A DNA stretch of 64,000 nt from Bolinopsis microptera (taxonomy: Eukaryota > Ctenophora > Tentaculata > Lobata > Bolinopsidae). The DNA lies in assembly GCF_026151205.1 (NCBI RefSeq), contig NC_087078.1, forward strand, positions 2,187,675-2,251,674, written 5' to 3'. The notes beneath the pieces were generated by a model. That model was not told where the DNA came from. It ran no database searches and worked only from the letters and a program-made list of their open reading frames with translations. Both the position numbers and the translations under genes were made by a program. Positions 44,750 to 57,198 of this stretch are shown piece by piece (position 1 is the stretch's first letter; the number at the start of each line of letters is the position of its first letter).

Positions 44750-46320
44750 ATAGGTTCATATATGAACTGAGATAAATAATACGAGACAACACAAAAACTT
44801 TCATAAATTCTTTTCTTGATTGTTCTTCATTATAAATTAGTTGAGAGTTGATCGAAATGATCGTTGATTTAAATGTTAACTGCTTTTTCTTCTCGTTTTT
44901 TTCTGAAGCTGCAAATTTGATTTTATTTCAAACGAATAAATATTATTCGTTATGATTTTTAACTTTTTAAATCAATGGGTATTACTCAGCACAGTATATT
45001 GTTTACATTATTATGCTTTCAAAATGTAACAAGTTATCAACGTTTTCAAATCATACCTGCTTGTCAACATATGGTTTCTAACTTGTCAACAAATTGTGAG
45101 CACATTTTGACTAGAACTTTACATAACTCCTAAACTAATCGATTAACATTCGATAAATTCGCTTTTGGCAAGGTACCAATAGTGGAGGGAACAATTATTG
45201 TTTCCTGCACTAAAATCCGATGGGATAACGGTAAAATAACCAGTTAGCAACACAGATCCAAATCTGCTAGCTAACCAATTCCAAGGAAGCCATGTGTGGG
45301 CTGGTAAAAACTTAATGGCTGGTCGGTTGACTGTCAAGACACTCCAAGGTGCTTATTGCTAGCAACTAATCCTTGTACAGCGCTAACAATTTTGCAGCAT
45401 TTAGTCAGCGCGCGCAGTTATATATACATGCGGCTCAGTCAATTTAATACATGATCGAATGGCATATTTCATCTGAGTCCTGACTAGACAGACAGTCTTG
45501 GTAATCCATCTATCTAATAAGAATTGTGTTGATCGGCAGACTCAAGTACGTTTTATTCAGACATAATTAGAGCTTTTCCAGGAGACCCCCGATAACAGAT
45601 AAGTTTCATCTTGGAATTTGAGTCTGGGTACATATTGACAGAGCAAAATCTTCAAACTTCATTTAAGTGCAATCTTTCAGCTACTTATATATGAGAGTTA
45701 CGAATCGCTTAAAACATCGGAACTTATGCAATTCCCAGGTTCTGGATATCTTGATTTACAAAGCAATTGAAAGTTACCAAGCGATTTGAATAAAGATTAG
45801 TATCAACTAATTCAAGACATATTAAGTAAACATAATATTTCATACCGCCTTTCGTATCATCAAAGCTGCAGCTACAGCAGAAGCAGCAGCATGTGCAGAC
45901 ACCACACGTTCGATGATCGATCCATCGAAATAAATTGTGAAAGTAGAGGTTACGTACGAACTTTATGCGACACATTCAGAAATTGAAAAAACGCGCAGAC
46001 ATCTTCACAATGAAAACGTTCGGCGGTGCGTGCAATGGTACCAGAGGAAATTTGCCCGGGAAACTGGACTCATACGACTAAAAATTGAAAACATCCTCTT
46101 TAATCAACTTGAATACCTCTTCAGTGTCAATATTATTTATAATATTCAGTAAAATAAAGTAATAAATTACAAATATCTGTCAGAAAAACCCTCAAAACAC
46201 AGTTCATTTCCACCCTCCACTATACTACATAAACTCATGAACTGTCACAGAAAATCCGACGAGAGTTCTTCATAGTATTTCAATTCCATCAGTTAACTTA
46301 ACGATCATTAATTTATAAAT
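44750..46320. other. Convergent spacer between AGO and NELFCD 3' ends
   Basis: An AATAAA at about 44936 lies ~190 bp past the AGO stop and may be its polyadenylation signal. A Cys-rich short frame on the - strand at 45840-45940 (TCGVCTCCCFCCSCSFDDTK) has no recognisable family. Nothing else is supported. Confidence 0.4.
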
Positions 46321-49300
46321 TCACCCACCACAGTACTCAATAAACTGAGATATAGAATCTGATTCGTTAATGTTTCTAAGCGGAGCTGTTATATCTGGAT
46401 TCTTTGCTATGGGCAGGAATTCTGCAATAAACTCTGGACTGTATGGAGATGTAGTGACCTCCATTACCTGCAGCAAATTGTATTGTTTTTAAAAATCTCA
46501 TTTATTATTATCGGTACAGAAAATGAGGGATTTATAATATGCTAATAAAACATTCCTCTGCAATATCCATGAATACGAATGTATATTATGTTCCTCTATC
46601 AAAAGTTGATAAACTAGTGTCTTATAACTTTTGAAGTAATAACTAAACTTCAGACAAACCTCTGCAGCGAAATGTCTAATAAGGGATTTGTCCGCTGTTT
46701 CGTGGTCGAGACAATATCTCATATACTGAATAACAGGGATCACGTGGCCCACACAAAGTAGGTGTACCATCCTGTCTATTATCATCTTCCTTATCTCTAT
46801 CTGCTCCAACTCCTACAAACGCTTTGTCAGTGAAGTTTACATATTACATTGGTAATAAGGGTATTACATATTCAATAATGAGGATTAAAGGATGAGGGGA
46901 CCTTAGAAAAAGTTTTTTTCTCGTGCAAATCCTTTTATTACATTAATCGTATAAACCACTTTAGTGAAATCCGCAAAGTTGTATTTCATTCGCGCGCCGA
47001 GATATCCAGCTAAAACAATTTGAACCTGTGACGTCAATTATGTGAGTTGCTCTGATCCGCGCATATAGAAATACAGGTAAAATGAGCGTGCGGGCCGACT
47101 AAATTACTAATTAAGAATACATTAACAATTTACGATACGAACGAGCCTATGTCCAATGGAGAGGAGACTTTTTATGACCGGTTGAAAAAAGAATTATCAC
47201 CCTACGATAACCATGAGCCGAGATACACCTGGAATAAGATTGAAGTCACACAGAAAGGCATGTAAATTATGTATATTTATAGCTCCCAACGTAACACCTA
47301 GCAACTCCCTGTTTCGTACCACAGTTGATATATCAACATGTCATATCAACACAACACGGTCCTAATAAAAATGGATCGGGTAGGTATGAAATGCATGTCT
47401 TCATTCCAGTTGGACAAGCACCAAGCACCAAGCTTTAAAAGTTCTAACTCACTATGTGACACTACTTATAACGTAAGCAAGATTTGCAACTATTACACCA
47501 AGCAATATTATACCAAGCATAGCAGACGAATACATCCACATTCGTTACGCTTTACATTCAAGTCACAGCAAACTAAAACGGTAAATTATAAATGAGTGTA
47601 CAACTAAAGGCCGGTACACGCGCAGTGTCAAACCGCACGTGCGTACTCAGATAGGACTAGAGGCGCCAAGGGCCAGCTAGTAAAATGTCTTCTACTACAT
47701 CATACATTCTTTTTAATTGTGTCCATATCGGGTTTCAAACAAGTCAAAACAAAATAGCAGTTTGTGGTTTAGTTAGCGGATGCTACTTATCTTAGCTATT
47801 TATAAATAGAAATACCTACTACAACTACAAGAAAGCCTTTCTGAGTTACATTTAACTATTATTATTAAAGAGAATTATTCGTAACTTAGACTAATTCAGT
47901 GCAACCAAAGATACCGCTCTCGCAAACGCCAAAGGTAACACGACGTAATTAAAACAGAACAGAAAACAAAATGTTGACACGAGCAAAGGTGAAAGGGTGC
48001 GCGCGCACGTTGGTCTTAACACATAAGTGACGTCACAGCCCAAAATTGCTATCAGCCAATAGGAGCGCGGCGTGATATTGCACGAATTATCGATTTCACA
48101 GTCCGGCGTATTTTTTGATTCTACACACTTTCACAGGACTTAAACGCGAATATTTGGAAGTAAATTCTAAGGTCCCCTCATCCTTTAATAGTAGCATTTC
48201 GATTCGTTTTCAATAAGATTGCAAATAACGCGTAGTATAATGGGACTTTAATTAAAGACAAACTTGGTGTTAGACTTAGATAAGAACATTTATTTAATTT
48301 AAATTCACCGGAGTCTAACATACTAGTTTAGCTAAAATAAGTTATAAATTCTTCAAATAATCGAACCTGTAAATGTTCATGGGATCGCTCAAAGAGTGGT
48401 TTTAGAAACTCAAACACTGTTTCGTGATGTAGAGGATGGTTATTTGCAATCTCGTCTATCATTATCAGGTGTAAGGGCACGGAGTCGGTTACTCCCTAAA
48501 AACAATGATATAGCTAATAGCTATGAAGAGTTGGTAATAGCCCCCCCCTCCCTATGAAGAGTTGGTATTAGCCCCCCCCCCCTCCCTATGAAGAGTTGGT
48601 ATTAGCCCCCCCCCCCCCTCCCTATGAAGAGTTGGTATTAGCCCCCCCCCTCCCTATGAAGAGTTGGTATTAGCCCCCCCCCCTCCCTATGAACAGTTGG
48701 TATTAGCCCCCCCCCCTCCCTAAGAAGAGTTGGTAATAGCCCCCCCCCTCCCTATAGCTATGAAGAGTTGGTAATAGCCCCACCCCCCCCTCCCTATGAA
48801 GAGTTGGTAATAGCCCCCCCCCCCTCCCTATGAAAAGTTGGTAATAGCCCCCCCCTCCCTATGAAGAGTTGGTAATAGCCCCCCCCCTCCTTATGAAGAG
48901 TTGGTAATAGCCCCCCCCCCCTCCCTATGAAGAGTTGGTATTAGCCCCCCCCCCCCCTATAGCTATGAAGAGTTGGTATTAGCCCCCCCCCCCCTCTATG
49001 AAGAGTTGGTATTAGCCCCCCCCCCCTATAGCTATGAAGAGTTGGTATTAGCCCCCCCCCCCCTCTATGAAGAGTTGGTATTAGCCCCCCCCCCCCCCTA
49101 TAGCTATGAAGAGTTGGTAATAGCCCCCCCCCTCCCTATGAAGAGTTGGTAATATCCCCCCCCCTCCCTATGAAGAGTTGGTAATAGCCCCCCCCCCCCC
49201 TCCCTATGAAGAGTTGGTATTAGCCCCCCCCCCCTATAGCTATGAAGAGTTGGTATTAGCCCCCCCCCCCCCCCCCCCTCTATGAAGAGTTGGTATTAGC

Positions 49301-52300
49301 CCCCCCCCCCCCTATTAGGCAAGGAAATATAACAATGAAGGCCAGACTAAGGGAACAAATTTTATCAACAAGTTTACTATACCGTTTTAATGAATAAATA
49401 ATACAAAGTATTATGAATTTTCATCAAGATTGGGCAAAAAATTACTGAGTTATGAGCCAAAAACCATATGACCATATTTGGGCATACGCACCAAATTTGA
49501 TCGATTTTGGCCCATAAATTTTGAGTTAGGCCTTTAAAAAAATTTGGCGGCCAAATTCCAAAATTTGCCAGGCATTTTACAGAATTTGGCCGCCAAATTT
49601 TTTTAAAGGCCTAACTCAAAATTTCAATACAAGAGATAAGGTCGAAATGCGATTCTACGTTGATTCTGAAAATTTCATGTAAAAATATTGAAACCCTATT
49701 GAGTTCTATTGTTTTGAGCGAAATCAGTTTTGCAAATATCGCGAACTGAGATATGGACGATTTAGTTCATTTTTGTGATTATTTGAACACAGAATCCACA
49801 GTTAGGTAGATACTGAGCTGATAATCATAGAGAATGTGTAGTTTAAGCTTACCTTTCATATAAAGTTGGTTTCATTCAAAAATATTGATATTTGACCAAT
49901 TTATATGCCAAAATTGATCAAATTTGGTGCGTATGCCCAAAATATGGTCATATGGTTTTTGGCTCATAACTCAGTCATTTTTTGCCCAATCTTGATGAAA
50001 ATTCACATACTTGTTCAGGGGACCACTAGCTACAAGAAGAGCACATAAAATCTGGGTTTTGGGCATGTCCAGGGTATTTGGCTAAATTGGGCCTAATTTG
50101 AACCAAATATGGGCGTGGCTGCCCCGCGGGCACCGTTTGGCGGTTGGGGTCGGGGACCCCCTCAAAAGTTCGGTCACCGGTCCTAGTTTGTTGGTCAACT
50201 GCTATCTCGAAACCAAGTTTCACAAAAAAATCAGGGTGAACCCCCCCCCCCCCCCCCCCCCCCTTAAGACGCAATGAAACTACCGGACTGCGATGTATGG
50301 GGACTTGCCACCCCATGGCAACATTAAAATATATCGACTCTGTTACATCGTTTCCTGTTAGTATAAAATCCGTTACAAAATGAACTAGGATCTGGCAACA
50401 TTCCGAATTCACTATAATATCAAAAAGAAGCGGATATGTCACGTGATTTTACCTTGAAGTAGGATGTTTCCATGGTTACCACTTTACAGTACTTAATGAT
50501 ACCCATGCTGACAACAGGGTATTTCAGGTATTTGAACACCGTCTCTATGTTACACAGCCACTCTTGCATGTCATCGCCCTTGGCTAACTTGTGTGTCTTC
50601 TGAAAATGTTTTATTGTGGTTTATAATATTGAAATCTTATCAAGAAATCATTGCACATCTGATGTAAAGTTATTCATCAAAGGAGAGTTGTGGACCGTGA
50701 CAGAAACTGTTTTAGACCTCCCACACTCCGAAAATGTAGACGAAATTCCTCTCCGGACTTGTTGACTGTTTTTACTATGCACAAAGTGAAAATCGAACAA
50801 TACCTCGATAGCATTAATAGTCTGCTCAAGTCTCTTAGTATTAATAGACCTCCTCTCCTCTCCGTCCCACCTCTCAGTAACTGACACACCGTAAGCTAGC
50901 ACGTAGATATACTTATCAGTGTGCTCCATGTTTCGGGACCGTTCCGAGGGTGAGTACAGTGCTTCTATCAGTAACTCAAACAGCTGGGGGAAGTGGATAT
51001 GTAACCCTGAGTCCTTCACATCAAAATTTGCGCGGCTCTGAACGACATTGATGTTATGTGTTAATTCAGAGCCGCGCTAATTCAGAGCTGTGCCAATATC
51101 GACGTGAAGGACCCACGGTTTAAGGGTGAAAGTGCAAGTTAGTGTTTTAACATCTAGATAACAGTTACTCTTAGTTACCATAGAAACTGTTATTTAGAGT
51201 AACTGATGGTTATTTAGAGTAACTGATGGTAACCTGTGGTAGTCTGAGGAAGGCGACTGGGGGAGGGTCCTCCTCGTTATACAGCTGGTACAGTGTAGTG
51301 ACGTCACCAGAGTTCAGAGCGTTCTTGCTTAGTGTCAACATGGAGGTCAGTGCTGCGGGGATGAAAGATATACAACTTAGGTTTCGGTAAGTTTCGGTAA
51401 GTTTCAGTAAGTTTCTGTAAGTTTCTGTAAGTTTCTGTAAGTTTCTGTAAGTTTCTGTAAGTAGGTTTGTGGTGGCAAAATAACTTTATGATTTGCGAGA
51501 CTATTGACAAAATCAGCAGTTGTGTGAGAAATCAATCTAAACGTCAAGATGCGTAAAAATAACGTCTCAAAATTATTGACGACATTTCGACATATAATTA
51601 TAGCGTCACAAAAAGTAATGATGACGTCACGTAACGATGACGTCACGTACACTGGTATATGGTGGGGTAAGCTGCAGCTCCACACATTGCTAAAGTTATA
51701 TAACACGTGTCACGACCCATCTTTCTAGCCCTTCTTTCTAACTCCTGTGAGATGTATCTTTTATTTGTACAGCTAAGAAATACTGACACATATTGGTAAT
51801 ATGAAGTAATTGTTAGGTTTGGTTTAAATCGAAGTTGCTGTGCATAATTTATTCAGCTGGAGCGAATTGCTCAAATCTATAAAACTTGTTATCAAATATG
51901 AGGCTATAATCTAATCTTAAAATCACAAAAATCATGACGTCACAACAGAATACATTATACCTGACTAAGGTATCTGAGTTTGTAGCCAGTGCCTCTGTCC
52001 TTGCTAGCTTGATGCAGCAAGGCTATTGTGTAGAAATACGTGTGTTTACTGCTACAAACCTGCAAAAGCGAAAGTGAAACTCCTAGATACAGTGAAAGTG
52101 AAACAAATAGTGAAAGTGAAACAAACAGTCTTAGTTTTCCTAACATTAAACAATGTTATAAAAATTGATAAGACACAGCTAATAAACACTGCGACAACAG
52201 TATGCACCCACCAGTTTCACTAGGTCTGTAATGATATTCTCCAAACTGGATCCTCTAAATCTCAGAATGCTAGCTACACTTGTCTTTAAGATACGTGAGA

Positions 52301-54602
52301 AAACATCTATCTGCTGAGAGGCTGTACTCACACTGATAAGGAAAGTAGATAAGATTAGGGACAAAACACGAAATATTGTTTGTTGATGGGCAAAAATGAG
52401 CTGCTTTCTTCAAAAATGTTTAAAAATGCTATGAATCTCTTTCATCGTCCTATTTTGTTCAAATGTCATCCGCACCATCCATCATATCACAACAATCTGA
52501 CAATACACGGTGGATGTGAACGAACCTGCACGGTGAATGTGCACGAACCTGCTGACAATACACGGTGGATGTGCACGAACCTGCTGACAATACACGGTGA
52601 ATGTGCACGAACCTGCTGACAATACACGGTGGATGTGCACGAACCTGCTGACAATACACGGTGAATGTGCACGAACCTGCTGACAATACACGGTGAATGT
52701 GCACGAACCTGCACGGTGACTGTGCACGAACCTGCACGATGAATGTGCACGAACCTGCACGGTGAATGTGCACGAACCTGCTGACAATACACGGTGAATG
52801 TGCACGAACCTGCTGACAATACACGGTGACTGTAAACGAACCTGCACGGTGAATGTGCACGAACCTGCACGGTGGATGTGCACGAACCTGCTGACAATAC
52901 ACGGTGAATGTGCACGAACCTGCACGGTGACTGTGCACGAACCTGCACGGTGACTGTGCACGAACCTGCACGGTGGATGTGCACAAACCTGCACGGTGGA
53001 TGTGCACGAACCTGCTGACAATACACGGTGAATGTGCACGAACCTGCACGGTGGATGTGCACGAACCTGCTGATTTCGTCAGTGAATCCAGCATCGCTGA
53101 TTAGTTTTATAGTAAAGTTTAGCATGATACAATCAGGATGTTTGTCAGCTAGACTGTAAAACAAGTTCCTCCATGTTGGATAACTGATCATCTCACCAAG
53201 CCAACCCGGTAAATCACCTGAAGGTATTAACTGAGTTATTTTTTGTATTATCACTATTTTGTAATTTTTTCAAATTTAACTTAAGGTATTACGTGAGTTT
53301 AAACTGGACATCAAATGAGTTTAATATGTACATCATTAATGAGAAGTCAAAGTATCAGCAAGACATTACTATTGTGTTTAAAATTCCACTGAAACCTATA
53401 ATAATAATTACCTTCTTCAGAGAATATTGTATCAGCTTTCTTAGGATCAAAGTGTTCCTCGAGCAAGTCCTTGACATGATCCTCCACCATTCTCTCTATC
53501 CCTGACGTGGACTCCCCGCAGAACTCTAGCCATAAGACCAACTGTCTTGCTAAGTTCCCTATTCCTTGGAAACTCTCTGCTAACACGTTTACTACCTGGA
53601 AAAAGAGAGGATGATAACACTTCTCGCATGTTACAGATAAGAAGAGTGTCAGGACTTTTCTAAACTTTAAGATTTGCAAATTTTTGAAGATTTTAAAATT
53701 CGAATTGCTCAATCAATGAGCCAAAACAACCACAATTAAATTTATTTATAATATTCTTGGATCAAGTTATAATATCAAATTATTGAAAAGAAAAGTAACC
53801 TCTTCAGGTGTGCCTCCAGAGTTAAAATACTTCTTGACCGTCTTGAAAATACTCGCTTCACAAATACTATCCTTTTGGTGGAACGCCTCCAAGCATTCTT
53901 TCGTTACCTGATAGTTACATGAATTGTGGGTATGTTGTTTTTGAATTAATTCAACAGGAGGTTGTGTTGACGAAATGGCTAATTCCTCCATTCCCCTATC
54001 CTACATTTTTGTAGGATTTTCCATTCACAAGTTTGCAAAAATGTGAAGTGAAAGATTACGAATGGTCGTTTTTTTCAGAAAAATAGGGATTTTGGAGAAT
54101 GAGGTAGGTGGGTTTAAAATTTCGTCAGTCTTCCACCCGTTATCATGACAACGAGAAAGATGCGCGCGGCGTGCAAGGGTTGCTTACAGAGATGTTATGT
54201 ATAGCCTGTAGTCAGCGCACGTGTATTTTAATGCATTATGCATTAAGCTCAATTTGTACGTGACACGTATAGTGTACTGAATACTGATGTCTATAGTTCA
54301 CTTTTTGCATCCAATTTATTTAATTACTGATAAAAGTTACGTTGTACGGCAATTTCTGCGGCAAATGGATTGAATCACATGTGTTTCTACTTTCCCGTAT
54401 TTAATGCATAATATGATGAAGTTAACTGATCAGAGCTTGTAGTAAATGGAAATCTAGCATTCGCTTTAACGAAAAAACGAGCGCAATTCTTGTTGTCTAA
54501 TAAAGTTTTAAAATCTTTTAAATTTTAAATTCCACCAACCCGTGTATTCTCATCCTCCTCCTCTGGAACCACATCTTCGTCTTCATAAGATGATTCTTCC
54601 AT
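46321..54602 (-). CDS. NELFCD: Negative elongation factor C/D (NELF-C/D, TH1), 13 exons, complete
   Basis: Exons (complement): 54540-54602, 53800-53907, 53412-53595, 53067-53217, 52212-52332, 51961-52059, 51651-51744, 51234-51352, 50804-51037, 50453-50599, 48367-48495, 46660-46812, 46321-46467. The sum is 583 codons including the stop, near the ~590 residues of human NELF-C/D. The protein is part of the NELF complex that holds Pol II at promoter-proximal pauses. The start is a short acidic exon ([20 protein letters not shown]). Family blocks in order: [143 protein letters not shown]. All junctions are GT-AG and in phase. Confidence 0.94.
46888..48185. mobile_element. 1.3-kb TIR element with TA target duplication in NELFCD intron 11
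   Basis: The ends AAGGATGAGGGGACCTTAGAA and its reverse complement are perfect over 21 bp and flanked by TA on both sides. The inverted similarity continues inward in decayed form: CTGTGACGTCAATTATGTG near 47026 mirrors a copy near 48030. The interior is GC-richer and has no transposase; a 38-codon frame at 47149-47265 ([20 protein letters not shown]) and one at 47338-47595 have no known relatives. TA duplications suit Tc1/mariner-like elements. Confidence 0.75.
48518..49315 (-). repeat. ~32-bp minisatellite with poly-C runs in NELFCD intron 10, ~25 copies
   Basis: The + strand unit is TATGAAGAGTTGGTAATAGC followed by 7-20 C and CTCC, with TATAGC insertions in some units. In the NELFCD transcript the runs are G. 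Confidence 0.88.
49408..50010. mobile_element. MITE with ~95-bp outer and ~39-bp inner inverted repeats
   Basis: The outer arms (49408-49502 and 49916-50010) share ATTTTCATCAAGATTGGGCA, CTGAGTTATGAGCCAAAAAC and ATGCCCAAAT-type text in inverted form. Inner arms at 49517-49555 and 49583-49621 share GAGTTAGGCCTTTAAA and AATTTGGCGGCCAAATT. No transposase. Confidence 0.75.
50263..50405 (+). repeat. Dispersed repeat, copy 2 of 2
   Basis: Same family as 25727-25880; it begins right after a run of about 23 C at 50240-50262. Confidence 0.7.
51376..51466 (-). repeat. 10-bp tandem repeat (GTTTCTGTAA)n in NELFCD intron 7
   Basis: About nine copies, first three with CGG/CAG variants. On the - strand the unit reads CTTACAGAAA, giving a CAG every 10 bp just upstream of the exon-8 acceptor at 51353. 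Confidence 0.85.
52495..53066 (-). repeat. Mixed 23/32-bp minisatellite, each unit with the NELFCD exon-4 5' splice site
   Basis: Exon 4 ends AAATCAGCAG|GTTCGTGCAC. The array repeats CAG|GTTCGTGCACATCCACCGTG (23 bp) and a longer form with an added TATTGTCAG (32 bp), about 20 units. Units differ by A/G/T at one or two places. All three - strand frames are open across it. Confidence 0.87.
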
Positions 54603-54889
54603 GATAATCTACTGTTGAAAAACATTTTTAAAACTTTGAATAGATCTAATCCAAACAGATAGTAGTACAGATCTATAATTCTTCCTATTCGTAAAGAAAG
54701 CTTTGTTAAACGGAAAATCATCAGAATAGAGAAGAGATTTTGTAAGATTTTTAAGAGAAGCTTTTCTGCTGCCGCCTTGTCCAAAATTTGGCGGTTTTGA
54801 TTGAAATTTTTACCAGTGACCAATCAGTGAGGTCGGTGAGAGTGACACAAGTCGCTATGCTATCGAGGTACTGAAAGTAGTATATCCGG

Positions 54890-55165
54890 AGAAAACTTTG
54901 ATGCAATAAAAATTTTGAATATGTCCTACCGGTACCCGTGTAACCCCAAAGTGGTGTCAAGAGACAGCTCAAATATCGGGACCTAAAGTTCATATTTCTT
55001 GGCCAATTTTTTATTTCTTCATACGGTACTGGTCAAAAGGCCATAAAAGCATTCGACACAGTCAAAAAGTTTCAATGGTATATCTGTCACGGTTTTCGCG
55101 GAAAGTCGTCTTTAAGATGATGACTTGGTGTCAGTAAAATGGCAACAGATATATATATATATATT
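54890..55165 (-). repeat. Dispersed repeat, inverted relative of 58460-58720
   Basis: Its reverse complement reads GCCATTTTACTGACACCA, GACTTTCCGCGAAAACCGTG and AATGCTTTTATGGCCTT, matching 58460-58720 at roughly 70-80 percent. Confidence 0.6.
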
Positions 55166-56085
55166 ATATAATTCGAACAATTGAAAAAAATCAAATTGGC
55201 GGGCAAACGATCCGATATGTATAAAATAATACCAATATATATATTGTCTCGCTTTATATATATAATATAGTAAGATGTCACAGGTTCCGTCAAATTGATA
55301 CTAAGAATGTCAGGGACACTGTCGCTTTTGCTGTTATATATAACGTGTAACATGATCATATTATATTTAGATTAATACATAAGTTGAATATTAAGGGAAT
55401 ACAATATATGTAACAAGTGGGCGCTTAAAAAATACAAAGGCTTTCAAAACATTTTTTACTTGAAACTTAACTCATAACTCAGCCCTAGTGGCTAGTCACC
55501 CAATTTACTTCCCACATTATGTACTCATACGCAACTCTTAAATGACTCAGATCACGTAAGTCACAAATTTCAGGGATTACAGATTTGGTTTATAAATTAT
55601 ACTTATTATATTCCATAGAAGTTTCGTAACGTTTCCCAATAAATCTAAATGGAAAGATACTCAGCCTGCTGGTCTACAGCTCATTTGACTCTTCACTTAT
55701 AATATACTATATATATATTTCGTTGCTGTACTCCTACACATTAAAAGTCGGTGTTGATTAGATCTTCGAAATAGTTCTTTGCATCATTTTATTAAACATC
55801 GTTATCTGAGATAAAATTGTTCTAAAAGCAACTGGAATATACACAAATCTTTAAAATAACTTACAAACTAGGAAAGGAAAACAAGTCTTAGGAAGACGTA
55901 CAAAACTATGTGACTCAAAACGGTACAAAACTAAAAAATACTGAGTAATAATCAAACAAAAAGAATGGCTGAGTACATATATATATATATATAATAATTC
56001 ACAATAGTAACCAATGAAATCAGACATTTGGTCACCTGACTTGGGCACTTGGTTGTTGGAAACAACATGATCTTCTTCTTTAAAA

Positions 56086-56175
56086 CTTCATCTGTGACGA
56101 CAAACAGTGCATATTATATAGTAGATAATTATCTACCATCTATGCACTGTTGTCTGTTTGTCGTCACAGATGAAG
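56086..56175. repeat. 90-bp hairpin
   Basis: The arm CTTCATCTGTGACGACAAAC (56086-56105) is complementary to 56156-56175, and AGTGCAT pairs further in across a 7-base asymmetric bulge; the loop centre TAGATAATTATCTA is itself palindromic. Confidence 0.75.
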
Positions 56176-56725
56176 TATTCCACTACCAATGCAATGGGTT
56201 GTACGTGTGTCTGGGTGTCAAGATCTTCAAGGTGGGTGCTACTTGTGATGAACTCTAGAAGGATGGGATGATAATACTCGGTCTGGCCGCCTGAAAGCCC
56301 ATAGAATTCCAGTTCAGAAACCGAGTAAGGAGGTGCGGCTACTGATGAGAAGCCTCCTTAAACTTAAAGTTAATTTGGGTTAGAAACGACATCTGGGTCC
56401 CTACCCTCGCACAAGATTATTCTAAATTTTCTTGTTGTGTTCCACAACTTATAATGGTGTGAGATATTTAATTGCCACCTCCCATACTCTATTATTCTAG
56501 ACGAGACTCTGCACAAATCAGCATATATTTTTGTATTCCACTACCCACTGTTGACTGTACTAAGTACGGTGCTAGTTATCGTTAACAACGTAATATATCT
56601 CCGTTTAGTATACATACTCCGTATAGCAGTAGACCTTATTTGACTTTGAGTAGGGATATAGTATGATATTTGTCCAAACTAAAAACTGAAACTCAAAATT
56701 TGTAGATTAAATTACGATGATTCGC

Positions 56726-56780
56726 AAAAACTCAGAATTCGCAAAAACTCAGAATTCGCAAAAACTCAGAATTCGCAAAA
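56726..56780. repeat. 17-bp tandem repeat (ATTCGCAAAAACTCAGA)n
   Basis: About 3.5 copies. Confidence 0.85.
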
Positions 56781-57198
56781 ACTGTACAATTATGTATTTA
56801 GTGTAATGATCATATTTTGACCGAATTGTAATGTTTTGTCACTGTTGCCCTGTTGGTCTCTTAACTGTTATTTGGTTATTTTAAAATTTGAACTTATAAA
56901 ATCCAACAAGTCATGACGTAAAGGAAAGCAATTAATTCTTGAAATCTACTTTAATTAATCGTGAAATACTCCATTCATCAAATTTCACATTATTCTTATA
57001 TTCTTGAGTGAAGGCCAAGATAGTGGGTTGGAGAGTGGACAGCCGGATATTAACATATTAGGTATTCCTACCCCTAACCCTATAAGGTAGGAATTTGATT
57101 ATCTACCAGACTCCAGGGAGAACGATTCAGAATAAGATCATCAATTTATCTAGTTATTTTGCTTGACAACACCGAAATTCTAAGCGACGTGCTGAGGA

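Larger units (their letters stand above)
54603..57198. other. Divergent spacer between NELFCD and the TSP1 gene
   Basis: It holds both promoters, a dispersed repeat (54890-55165), AT microsatellites (55150-55170, 55975-55992), a hairpin (56086-56175) and a 17-bp tandem repeat (56726-56780). No other gene is evident. Confidence 0.45.

Noticed and set aside
45724-45975. Cys-rich CTCCCFCCSC frame as a metallothionein-like or scramblase-like gene
   Set aside because: Only a short GCTGCT-type stretch with no further exons or family signature.
50460-50480. RFX X-box-like GTAACCATGGAAAC
   Set aside because: It lies inside NELFCD exon 10 and encodes conserved-position residues (VTMETS), so it is coding by default.
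54135-54152. X-box-like GTTATCATGACAAC near NELFCD exon 1
   Set aside because: It fits the loose consensus but is in an intron of a non-ciliary gene; one short match is expected by chance in 64 kb.
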